Shown here: one piece after another, positions 1-6,650 of the stretch
Position numbering within the stretch: the stretch's first letter is position 1
How the letters are laid out: each line of letters opens with the position of its first letter
NCBI GenBank assembly: GCA_029258405.1
Contig: JARHYY010000046.1
Location: forward strand, 1 to 27,031
Direction of reading: 5' to 3'
DNA length: 27,031 nt
Source of the DNA: Helicobacteraceae bacterium
Lineage (GTDB): Bacteria > Campylobacterota > Campylobacteria > Campylobacterales > Helicobacteraceae
Program-made: the position numbers and the translations under genes
The notes under the pieces: generated by a model
The model's input: the letters and a program-made list of their open reading frames with translations, nothing else
Databases searched by the model: none
Told to the model about the DNA's origin: nothing

Positions 1-9
1 ATGAGATAC

Positions 10-113
10 ATGAATATTACATATAACAAGCTATATGTGAAATGTTTGTGTGGTTTGGGGGGAATGTTAATGCTTAGAGTTTAGAGTGGGGAGATGTGGA
101 GATAATGTTAAAG
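10..113 (+). repeat. Interspersed repeat family R1, copy 1
   Basis: This stretch matches 4513-4594 in the same orientation. Both copies begin with ATGAATATT, share ATAACAAGCTAT, then a GAAATG.TTGT.TGG.TTG block, and end with ATGTGG.AATAATGTTAAAG. Copy 1 carries about 22 extra bases in the middle. No open frame runs through it and no terminal inverted repeats were seen, so it is a non-coding dispersed repeat of unknown nature. The two copies bracket the fbp operon. Confidence 0.6.
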
Positions 114-126
114 TTGGGATTGGTAA

Positions 127-595
127 AATGTTGTATTAAATAAATGCTATACAGTTATTGATAGAGTTGATTTTGTAAAAAATGGACGTAAATTGACTAA
201 AGAGTAGATTAAATTTTTAGACAACAAAGTAGATAATATAAAAGAGCGAGTTAAAAAGATACAAATATAGAGCCTATTTATTATTCTGCAGGATTAAAAA
301 AGAGGGCAAACCACAAGAAGAGCCATATAATATTGCAAAGTTCCTTTATTGCATTACAGAAAAAACCCATCCTAAAAAGCGTTTAGCATATATAGGGGAA
401 ATAAACAAACCAAAATGTTCAAATGATGAGGGTAGAGCATGGAGCAAAGAAACAGAAAAAGATTGCTTAGATTCTCTGTTTGAATTACTTAAATTTATAA
501 TAGATCATAAAGACACTATAAAAATTACTATAAAAACTGCAATAACTAGTGCATCGATTATAAAAAAAATTTTAGATTATTTTTCGAAAAAATAG
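127..595 (+). pseudogene. Decayed reading frame, unknown product
   Basis: Two frames together read like one damaged protein. Frame 1 from 127 reads a plausible N-terminal part (YTVIDRVDFVKNGRKLTKE), is cut by TAG at 205-207, and continues in frame to TAG at 268. Frame 2 is open from 242 to TAG at 593-595 for about 117 codons with no ATG, GTG or TTG start; it includes EEPYNIAKFLYCITEK and a lysine-rich, probably helical C-terminus. Thus one nonsense codon plus a +1 shift near 245-270 would reconstitute a protein of about 150 residues. I do not recognise the family. It converges on fbpC and lies next to repeat R1. The alternative is that the frame-2 opening is chance in AT-rich DNA, but its amino acid composition looks protein-like. 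Confidence 0.4.
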
Positions 596-746
596 AACAG
601 TTGAACTCTAAGCAATTTATTATCTTCTTATTTAAAAGTTTTTTTGCTTAAGAGCTTGATTTCAAAAGTATTTAGCATGGGAATTTATAACCATTGATAG
701 GGCTAAATATGCTAGTGGAAAATGTATATTAATAATTATTTTATTT

Positions 747-1724
747 TTACATGGATGGTTTGAGATAAATGCGATCACCTACTGATAGAGGTAAGTGAGA
801 TTGCAGGGAAAAGGTACGCCCCTCTGTTTGAACAATAACCTCTACCCAATCGCCAAAAAAAATATTTTCAATTACTTCAGCGGCAATGCCATCATTGTAA
901 CAAATTTCTAAATGTTTTGGACGAAAAATCCCTTTTTTACTTGTGAGCCAATTTTTAAAAGAAGTATTTTTGATATCTTCAAAATCGTGAATATAATTAA
1001 CCGCACCTAAAAATTTTGCGGATTCAAGATTGCTTGGGTTTTCATAAAGCTCTTTTGGTGTTCCACTGTCTAAAATAATTCCTTTTTGGATAAGCATAAT
1101 TCTATCAGAGAGATAAAAGGCATCATCGCGATTATGGGTAACAAGAATAGCACTTAAACCATTATCTTTTAAAATTTTTTTAATATCTTTTCTCATTTTT
1201 ATACTTAAATTATGATTAAGATTTGAAAAAGGTTCATCAAAGAGAATGATTTTTGGACGAGGAGCGATAGAGCGAGCAAGAGCAACTCGTTGAGCTTGCC
1301 CTCCACTTAATTCATGGGGGTATCGATTATGTAGCTTTTGTAATTCAAGCATTAATAAAAGCTCATCAATGCGTTTTTCTTGTTCTTTTTTGCTTAAATG
1401 TGAGAGTCCAAATTGTATATTTTGATATACGGTAAAATGAGGGAAAAGAGCATAATCTTGAAATAATATTCCAACATTTCTTTGCTTAGGGGTAGTATAA
1501 AAACCTTTTTTTGATGCTAATTGTCCATCAATGCTAATCATGCCTTCATCAATGCCGAAAAAACCAGCAATGCAACCAAGTAAAGTACTTTTACCGCAAC
1601 CACTTTCTCCAAGTATGGTTAAAAGTTCTCCATTGAATAAATCAAGATTAATGCCTTGAAGAACAGGAACGGAATCAAAACTTTTATATAAATTTTTAAT
1701 TTCTACTATTTTTTCATGCTTCAT
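747..1724 (-). CDS. fbpC: Ferric iron ABC transporter, ATP-binding protein
   Basis: This is the ATPase that powers ferric-iron uptake from the inner face of the cytoplasmic membrane, partnering the permease and binding protein encoded just upstream. From the chosen start, the Walker A GESGCGKS is at residues 39-46, the Q-loop Gln at 89, the signature LSGGQ at 139-143, the Walker B ILFDE at 160-164 and the switch His at 197. The roughly 90 C-terminal residues form the extra regulatory domain usual in the FbpC/PotA class. A longer frame begins at 1754, but ATG at 1724 is preceded by AAAGGAA at good spacing, giving 325 aa. This start overlaps the end of fbpB by 11 bases, so translation is probably coupled. 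The substrate (iron rather than another metal or anion) is inferred from the neighbouring FbpA-type protein. Confidence 0.9.
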   Translation of the reverse strand: MKHEKIVEIKNLYKSFDSVPVLQGINLDLFNGELLTILGESGCGKSTLLGCIAGFFGIDEGMISIDGQLASKKGFYTTPKQRNVGILFQDYALFPHFTVYQNIQFGLSHLSKKEQEKRIDELLLMLELQKLHNRYPHELSGGQAQRVALARSIAPRPKIILFDEPFSNLNHNLSIKMRKDIKKILKDNGLSAILVTHNRDDAFYLSDRIMLIQKGIILDSGTPKELYENPSNLESAKFLGAVNYIHDFEDIKNTSFKNWLTSKKGIFRPKHLEICYNDGIAAEVIENIFFGDWVEVIVQTEGRTFSLQSHLPLSVGDRIYLKPSM

Positions 1725-3309
1725 GAAGTTCCTTTGTATGATTATGCTGCTCAAAATAATGCATAAGAAATGTGGGAATCAATCCAAAAAATACAATAAG
1801 AACCGATGGAAGTGCTGCATCATAAATTTGTTCGTTTTCACTATAGGCAAAGGCTGCTGCTGCTAAAGTTTGATAACCAGAAGAAGCGAGAATAGTTGAA
1901 ATAGGAAGCTCTTTGAGGACATCAATACAAACAATAATAAATGCAAGGACTAAGCTCCACCGTAAAAGAGGAAAATGAATTTTACCAAAGAGCACAAAAG
2001 GCGATGTCCTTAAGGTAAGGCAGGCATAGTCAAAATTTTTAGGAATTTTAGCATAACCGCTTTCTAAGGCAAAAATACCAGAAGCTAAAAATCTTACTAA
2101 ATAACCAAAAAATAAAATGCTAAATCCGCCTCCAAGTGCATATTGAATAGATAAAGGCTCTAGGATATTATGATTAATAAAACCTAAAAACAATAAAATG
2201 CCAATAGCAACAACTGCCCCGGGAATGGCATAGCCTAAAGATGAAATTTTTAAAATTATTTTTGCTATTTTACTATTGCCAACCCTCACAACAAAGCAGA
2301 GGTAATAAGAAATAACAACGATAAAAAAAGCACTTGAAACCGACATAATTACACTATAATAAATAGCATCAACAAATTTAGGGAAGGTTTCAAAAAAATC
2401 ATAAAAACCCCAATATAATAGCCAAAGCATAGGGATAATAAAGGCAAAAAATAAAACAATAAAGCACCATAAAAATGCCATGAATGATTTAAATCCATAG
2501 AGCTGCTTTTTAGAGGTGCTAAGAAATTGCTTTTGTGCATATCCTTTGCTGCCTCGTTGATATGATTCAATACCAAGAATCATGAGAACAAAACACAGCA
2601 AAACAGCACTAAGAGCAATTCCGCTTACTTCATCACCACCTGCTAACCATGTCCTAAATATGCCCGCACTAAAAGTATCAACACCAAAATAGGCAACTAA
2701 TCCATATTCACTTAAAGTCTCCATGCCCACCAAAGAAAGTGCACCCACAATACTTAAACGACAAAAAGGCAAAATGACCTTCCAAAAAATGGTTATGCTC
2801 GAAGCATTTAAACTTTGAGCACTCAATAAAATACTTCCAAGGTTTCTTGAAAAACTGCCCTTAACAAAAAAATACACATAGGGGTAGAGGGCAAACGCAA
2901 GAATCATGATGGCTCCATAAGTATTCATAATGTCAATGCGACTTTCTATACCTAAAAGTGTGGGAATAGTTCCTTCATATTCCAAAAGATTTACCCAAGC
3001 AAAACCCATAATATATGCAGGTATTGCCAAGGGAAGTATAAGAGCCCATTCAAAAACCTTGGAGCCAAAAAACCCATAAAACGCGATAAGATAGGCTGTT
3101 GATATACCAATAATAAAGGTAATGGCTATCACGCCTACCAAAACAATAAGACTGCCTATAATATATCGCGGAAGCACATGCTGACTTAAGTGAGCAAGTG
3201 TTTCTTGGTTAATAAAAGGGATATGAAATAAAATAACAAACACAGGAATAAGTATCAATGCTATAATGAGCAAAGCTACACTACCCCAACTCCATCCTAA
3301 ATTATACAA
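1714..3309 (-). CDS. fbpB: Ferric iron ABC transporter, permease
   Basis: This is the inner-membrane channel of the iron importer: a 531-residue fused permease with two homologous halves, as is normal for the FbpB family. Many hydrophobic segments are visible, beginning at about residues 8-28. Two cytoplasmic EAA-type loops that dock the ATPase can be seen, one near SLNASSITIFWKVILP in the first half and one near LRTSPFVLFGKIHFPLL in the second. The frame starts with TTG at 3309, preceded six bases away by AAAAAAGG; no better ATG lies upstream. It sits 25 bases after fbpA and overlaps fbpC, which fits one transcript in the order binding protein, permease, ATPase. Confidence 0.88.
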   Translation of the reverse strand: MYNLGWSWGSVALLIIALILIPVFVILFHIPFINQETLAHLSQHVLPRYIIGSLIVLVGVIAITFIIGISTAYLIAFYGFFGSKVFEWALILPLAIPAYIMGFAWVNLLEYEGTIPTLLGIESRIDIMNTYGAIMILAFALYPYVYFFVKGSFSRNLGSILLSAQSLNASSITIFWKVILPFCRLSIVGALSLVGMETLSEYGLVAYFGVDTFSAGIFRTWLAGGDEVSGIALSAVLLCFVLMILGIESYQRGSKGYAQKQFLSTSKKQLYGFKSFMAFLWCFIVLFFAFIIPMLWLLYWGFYDFFETFPKFVDAIYYSVIMSVSSAFFIVVISYYLCFVVRVGNSKIAKIILKISSLGYAIPGAVVAIGILLFLGFINHNILEPLSIQYALGGGFSILFFGYLVRFLASGIFALESGYAKIPKNFDYACLTLRTSPFVLFGKIHFPLLRWSLVLAFIIVCIDVLKELPISTILASSGYQTLAAAAFAYSENEQIYDAALPSVLIVFFGLIPTFLMHYFEQHNHTKELHEA

Positions 3310-3334
3310 ACAAAACCTTTTTTATAAATTTAAA

Positions 3335-4345
3335 TTATTTCCAGCCAACTTCATCAAAAATTTTAAGTGCTTCTTGTGCATTTTTCCAATAAGCTTCAAA
3401 ATTTGGTGTTTCTACTTTAAAGTCTCCCCATTGCTGCAAAATTGGTGCTGGTTTTACATTGACATTTACAGGATATTCATAATTTTCATTAGTAATCATT
3501 TCTTGAACTTCTTCACTTAAGATAAATTCAATAAACTTTAAAGCATTGTCTTTGTTTTGAGAGCTTTTTAAGATTCCAATCCCGCTTACATTGATATGCG
3601 TACCCCTATCATTTTGATTAGGGAAAATAATATATACTGACTCTCCTGCTTTTCTATCTTTCTCATCTTTTGAATTCAAAAGATGTCCTAAATAATAGCT
3701 ATTTGAAATGGCTACATCGCCTTCTTTAGCATAAATAGCTCGTATTTGATCTCTGTCTGCTCCTTTTGGTTCTCGTGCAAAATTTGCAGTAACGCCCTTT
3801 GCCCATTCTTTTGCTTTTTCTCTTCCAAGGCTTTCAATCATGAAAGATTCTAAAGAAATATTATAAACTGCACTTGAACTTCTCACTAAAACCTTGCCTT
3901 TCCATTTTGGGTCGGTTAAATCTTCGTAAGTTTTAATGCTCCCTTGAGGGACACGCTCTTTAGACGCCACAATAACCCTAGCTCTTTTTGCAAAAGCAAT
4001 CCATTCATTATTTTTACCTCGATATTCTTTTGGTGAGAGTTTTTCAATAGTAGGAGAGTTTGCAGGCTGGAAAAGACCAGATGCTCTTACTTGCTCCAAG
4101 TTTCCAGCATCAGCAGTCATAAAGAGATCTGCCTTTGTATTTTTACCTTCAGCTTCTATTCTTTTAGCAAGTTCATTGGCTCTTGCTTGAACAACATTCA
4201 CATTGATACCTGTTTTGTCTTTAAAAAGCTTAAATATACCTTTATCTGTATCATAATGCCTATGAGAATAAATAGTAATCTCATCGGCAGCAAAAAGGCT
4301 ACTAAATGCTAAAGAAAGCAAAATTCCTAATCCAAATCGTTTCAT
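3335..4345 (-). CDS. fbpA: Ferric iron-binding periplasmic protein
   Basis: This is a periplasmic binding protein of 336 aa that delivers Fe(III) to the FbpBC transporter. Residues 1-19 form a signal peptide (MKRFGLGILLSLAFSSLFA) with cleavage expected after FA-A. The mature protein opens with a beta strand and the HRHYDTD segment typical of iron-binding members. The paired tyrosines that bind iron in this family are visible in NSYYLGHLL, about two thirds along. ATG at 4345 has AAGGAAT just upstream. It is the first gene of the operon and follows an 857-base non-coding region with a possible Fur site. Some relatives bind other cargo (for example sugar phosphates in Afu systems), so Fe(III) specificity is an inference from the tyrosine pair. 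Confidence 0.88.
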   Translation of the reverse strand: MKRFGLGILLSLAFSSLFAADEITIYSHRHYDTDKGIFKLFKDKTGINVNVVQARANELAKRIEAEGKNTKADLFMTADAGNLEQVRASGLFQPANSPTIEKLSPKEYRGKNNEWIAFAKRARVIVASKERVPQGSIKTYEDLTDPKWKGKVLVRSSSAVYNISLESFMIESLGREKAKEWAKGVTANFAREPKGADRDQIRAIYAKEGDVAISNSYYLGHLLNSKDEKDRKAGESVYIIFPNQNDRGTHINVSGIGILKSSQNKDNALKFIEFILSEEVQEMITNENYEYPVNVNVKPAPILQQWGDFKVETPNFEAYWKNAQEALKIFDEVGWK

Positions 4346-4409
4346 AAGATATTCCTTACTATAAAATATATTGTCGAAGTATAGCTATTAAAACTTAAAA
4401 TAATATTTG

Positions 4410-4430
4410 TTATTATATATATTATCATAA
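4410..4430 (-). promoter_or_regulatory. Possible Fur-type operator upstream of fbpA
   Basis: Read on the minus strand, TGATAATATATATAATAA lies about 65-85 bases upstream of the fbpA start. It matches a 7-1-7 Fur box (TAATAAT-n-ATTATTA) at about 10 of 14 positions. The region is extremely AT-rich, so a match of this quality can arise by chance. Iron repression of an fbp operon is expected from known biology. Confidence 0.3.
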
Positions 4431-4462
4431 ACACAATAAAGGAGCTAGCAACTTTTATGCAT

Positions 4463-4489
4463 AAAGAATCCAAATATAAAAGATTCTTT
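4463..4489. repeat. Perfect inverted repeat, 8-bp stem
   Basis: AAAGAATC at 4463-4470 pairs exactly with GATTCTTT at 4482-4489 around an 11-base loop. On the plus strand it is followed by GTTTTGTTTATC, so it could act as a weak terminator, but no plus-strand gene reads into it. Confidence 0.4.
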
Positions 4490-4512
4490 GTTTTGTTTAT
4501 CTTAGCAGATAA

Positions 4513-4594
4513 ATGAATATTGCAATTATAACAAGCTATGTATTGAAATGCTTGTATGGCTTGAGAGGGGGAAAATGTGGAAATAATGTTAAAG
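4513..4594 (+). repeat. Interspersed repeat family R1, copy 2
   Basis: This matches 10-113 in direct orientation, with the same ATGAATATT start and TAATGTTAAAG end but lacking about 22 internal bases. It lies upstream of fbpA, so the two R1 copies stand on either side of the fbp operon and the decayed frame. Confidence 0.6.
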
Positions 4595-4691
4595 GGCTCT
4601 ATCACTAAAATATATTATAAATACCTAATCTGTGTCATTTCATCTTTTTCTCAAATTTTTGTATGAAAAGGTGAGAAAATTACAAGTACAA

Positions 4692-4706
4692 CCCCCCCCA
4701 AAAAAA
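4692..4706. repeat. Homopolymer tract C8A7
   Basis: Eight C residues at 4692-4699 are followed by seven A residues. Such a C-run is very unlikely by chance in DNA this AT-rich. It is intergenic on both strands, about 350 bases upstream of fbpA and 500 bases downstream of cutA. Homopolymer C/G runs in Helicobacter are known sites of slipped-strand length variation. Confidence 0.7.
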
Positions 4707-4787
4707 TACTATCTCACATAAAACAACAAGATTCAATAATATACTATACCTAAACCTCAAAACTCAAACAAAGAATAAACCTTAGAG

Positions 4788-4867
4788 TCTAAAAATTCAA
4801 ATAATAGGATAAACCTTAAAGAATTTACTTAACTCCACTATATAAAGTTATATTATAAGCTTATTGT
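4788..4867 (+). repeat. Interspersed repeat family R2, copy 1
   Basis: The 80 bases match 26904-26983 in direct orientation with about 5 substitutions and no gaps. The longest identical run covers CTTACTTAACTCCACTATAT-like sequence and continues through AAAGTTATATTATAAGCT. Immediately upstream, 4760-4786 carries a partial second copy of its left part (ACTCAAA..AGAATAAACCTTAGAG). No frame or terminal inverted repeat is evident. Confidence 0.8.
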
Positions 4868-4925
4868 GAGATATATTGATATTGCATTGTATAAGAGTCT
4901 AGGATATGATATAAACATATATTCC

Positions 4926-4955
4926 TATAAGCTCTATGAAGCATATAGCTTTATA
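4926..4955. repeat. Hairpin-forming inverted repeat
   Basis: AAGCTCTATG (4929-4938) and CATATAGCTT (4942-4951) form a ten-base-pair stem with one mismatch around a three-base loop; outer TAT/ATA can extend it with one bulge. No U-run follows on either strand. Function is unknown. Confidence 0.45.
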
Positions 4956-5039
4956 CTTATATGACTAGTATTACAAAACAATATGATAGAGTAAAAACAT
5001 ATAAAGAGCAATAAGCTTTACACTAGTAATGCTTTATAA

Positions 5040-5048
5040 TGCTATCAT
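5040..5048 (+). promoter_or_regulatory. Extended -10-like motif with no gene behind it
   Basis: TGCTATCAT at 5040-5048 is identical to the motif 67 bases upstream of rpmE and one base from that upstream of the gene at 9880. Transcription from here would run on the plus strand into the antisense of cutA. No plus-strand gene follows; a five-codon frame at 5098 is too short to credit. Confidence 0.25.
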
Positions 5049-5178
5049 ATATAGGAGTATAACATATAAGATAAGATATTAAGGAGATTAATAAGTTATG
5101 GTAAATGTGCAATAATGCTTATATAATATATTTATAGAATGTTTTTAAAAGTGAGTATATAACTTATTTACATTCGGT

Positions 5179-5211
5179 ATGTTTTAAAAAACATGAGAGC
5201 ACTTAAGTGCT
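5179..5211 (-). terminator. Palindromes at the end of cutA, possible terminator
   Basis: AGCACTTAAGTGCT (5198-5211) is a perfect 14-base palindrome spanning the cutA stop codon. Just beyond it, ATGTTTT (5179-5185) pairs with AAAACAT (5188-5194). The T-rich run lies within the second hairpin rather than after it, so this is not a textbook intrinsic terminator, but it is placed where the pepF-cutA transcript should end. Confidence 0.35.
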
Positions 5212-5526
5212 ATTGCTTATCCATTGGAGATAATCTTTATCCCCATCGATAATAGGTATAACAATAATTTGAGTGGTGTTGTAGGGGGAAATATTGTTGA
5301 TATAATCCATGATAGCATTTAAATGCTTATCAATGCTTTTTAACGAGATCTCAATTTCTTCAGAGTTGCATAATTCATTATTCCAATAATAAAAACTTGA
5401 TATAGGCTTCATTTGAATACAAGCTGCTAGATGATTTTTTATGAGTTCTGTAGCGACTTGTTGAGCAAGTTTAATATCTGGTAGAGTTATGAGTATTTGA
5501 ATATATGGAGTTTTTTTATATTGCAT
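5203..5526 (-). CDS. cutA: CutA1-family divalent cation tolerance protein
   Basis: This is a small cytoplasmic protein of 107 aa, the usual length for CutA1, which forms trimers with a ferredoxin-like fold. It has been linked to copper and other divalent cation tolerance, although its real function is debated. Visible family marks are an N-terminal beta strand, the LAACIQ segment with Cys36, the aromatic SFYYWNNEL stretch with the conserved Trp, and an acidic EEIEISLKS strand. Its start lies three bases after the stop of the small membrane-protein gene, so it is the last gene of the pepF-cutA run. A perfect palindrome covers its stop codon. Confidence 0.85.
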   Translation of the reverse strand: MQYKKTPYIQILITLPDIKLAQQVATELIKNHLAACIQMKPISSFYYWNNELCNSEEIEISLKSIDKHLNAIMDYINNISPYNTTQIIVIPIIDGDKDYLQWISNST

Positions 5527-5529
5527 ATA

Positions 5530-5844
5530 CTATACTTCTTTCATGCGTTTTTTAAGATTTTCAAAATCTTGTTTTTGTTTTTCTTCCCTGTATTCATCGC
5601 TTTTTAGCTTTTTCTTTTCAGCTATTCTTTCTGATTCTAAAAAACGCTGTTTTTCTCTTGCTTCTTTGATTTTTTCAATAAATTCTTCTCGCTGTTTAGG
5701 GTCTTGAAAGACAATGGGCTTTAGGCATAATATAGCTAATACAAGTAAAAAGAAAAAGATAGAAATACGCATATCATGAGTAAGATAATGCCATGATACT
5801 GCAACAATGCCAGCAATAAGAAATTTAAGTATAAAATGAAACAT
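5530..5844 (-). CDS. Small membrane protein with charged helical tail
   Basis: Family not recognised. The 104 residues divide into two: residues 1-45 contain two hydrophobic segments (about 3-20 and 28-45), and residues 48-104 are dense in Lys, Glu and Arg and probably form one long helix or coiled coil in the cytoplasm. The start overlaps the stop of the SdhE-like gene as TAATG, with AGGA about ten bases upstream, so translation is likely coupled. The stop is three bases before cutA. It may anchor or scaffold a partner, but nothing in the sequence names one. Confidence 0.7.
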   Translation of the reverse strand: MFHFILKFLIAGIVAVSWHYLTHDMRISIFFFLLVLAILCLKPIVFQDPKQREEFIEKIKEAREKQRFLESERIAEKKKLKSDEYREEKQKQDFENLKKRMKEV

Positions 5845-6650
5845 TAAATCATTCCTAATGGTATTTTATGTGTGAATGTTTTTTCTCCAAGGAGCAGTAA
5901 AAACATTTCGCTTAAATGTAAAAAGGGTACATTTATCGTATCTCTTTGGGCGGTTTTTTTAATGCGATTATTATGTTTCTCAAAAAAACTAAAAGTATTT
6001 GCTGAAAATGTAAGAATGAAATCAATACCTAAATCAACCATTTCATAATAAATGCGAGCGTTTTCTTTAAGTGCCACATCAGGATTAAAATGGGTAATAT
6101 GTGTTATTGATTCATGGTGGTTATTTTTATTTAAAATGCTGACACCTAAATTTTCTGTCAGTTTGTGCTGAAGCTTTTGAAAAAAATCTCCCTCAATTGT
6201 TTGCCTTAATCGAGAAAAGGCTGAATTGCAAATGGCTATTTTAAAACCTTGCCAATTTCTCTTAAGTTTTGCTTGTATTTGTTGATTCTGTGTGAGAAAT
6301 GCAGAAAGAGATGTATGCGTTCCTAGTATTTCTATGTCTTTTATTTGCTTTCTATATGTCGCAAAAGCATCTTCTTCTTTAAGCGTTTTAAGGGCAAGCA
6401 AGCCGCTAATATAGCTTCCTTCTTCAATGAATAGGGGTGTAAGTTGCTGAGATTGTATATTTTGAAAAAAATTTACCCATGAAGAAACCCACCATTCAGT
6501 AGCATAAAGAGGTAAAAATAAGCCTTCTTGCATATGGTCTGGTGCTATAAGAATTTCTCGTTCTAAGGGTATATCGAGTGCTTGAAAAAGCTTTTGTGTG
6601 CTTTTCTCAAAGATTCCCTCTTTATTATTTCCTATGATTATGTATTTCAT
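5844..6650 (-). CDS. SdhE/HdrB-like CCG-domain protein lacking its cysteines
   Basis: The overall pattern follows the two-domain CCG family (HdrB, GlpC C-terminus, SdhE/MfrE of succinate or fumarate reductases). TPLFIEEGSY stands where the first domain has its CxxC strand; WQGFKIAICNSAF matches the LKGLKVACYYGC strand; NPDVALKENARIYYEMVDLGIDFILTFSANTF matches the C-terminal helix and strand; VPFLHLSEMFLLLLGEK matches IPVLHLTQLLGLALG. Yet the protein has a single Cys (141). The CCG is replaced by NNHHES (177-181), and the final CxxC by FSAN-type residues near 215-218. It therefore cannot bind the usual non-cubane clusters. Four His (178, 179, 184, 187) crowd the lost CCG site. ATG at 6650 has AAGGA nine bases upstream and overlaps the previous stop as ATGA; a longer frame from 6689 is less likely. 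Homology is by eye, without a search. Confidence 0.55.
   Translation of the reverse strand: MKYIIIGNNKEGIFEKSTQKLFQALDIPLEREILIAPDHMQEGLFLPLYATEWWVSSWVNFFQNIQSQQLTPLFIEEGSYISGLLALKTLKEEDAFATYRKQIKDIEILGTHTSLSAFLTQNQQIQAKLKRNWQGFKIAICNSAFSRLRQTIEGDFFQKLQHKLTENLGVSILNKNNHHESITHITHFNPDVALKENARIYYEMVDLGIDFILTFSANTFSFFEKHNNRIKKTAQRDTINVPFLHLSEMFLLLLGEKTFTHKIPLGMI

Larger units (their letters stand above)
4346..5202. other. 857-base gene-free region between fbpA and cutA
   Basis: No convincing gene was found. An 87-codon frame on the minus strand (4342-4605) overlaps the start of fbpA and repeat R1, lacks protein-like composition and is not accepted. The region holds the fbpA promoter area, a copy of repeat R1, a copy of repeat R2, a C8A7 tract, several hairpins and an extended -10-like motif on the plus strand; these are listed separately. 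It is far longer than any other gap in this otherwise compact stretch. Confidence 0.7.

Noticed and set aside
2349..3520. Open frames of 75 and 84 codons around fbpB and the start of fbpA
   Set aside because: They lie inside or opposite well-supported transporter genes and show no protein-like features of their own.
4463..4489. Inverted repeat considered as an intrinsic terminator
   Set aside because: The stem is AT-rich, the T tail is interrupted, and no plus-strand gene reads towards it; kept only as an inverted repeat.
4342..4605. 87-codon minus-strand frame just upstream of fbpA
   Set aside because: It overlaps the fbpA start and repeat R1, has no ribosome site of note, and its composition looks like translated AT-rich DNA.
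5098..5115. AAGGAG followed by ATG and a five-codon frame, possible leader peptide
   Set aside because: No gene follows on the plus strand, so there is nothing for it to control; a chance match is likely.
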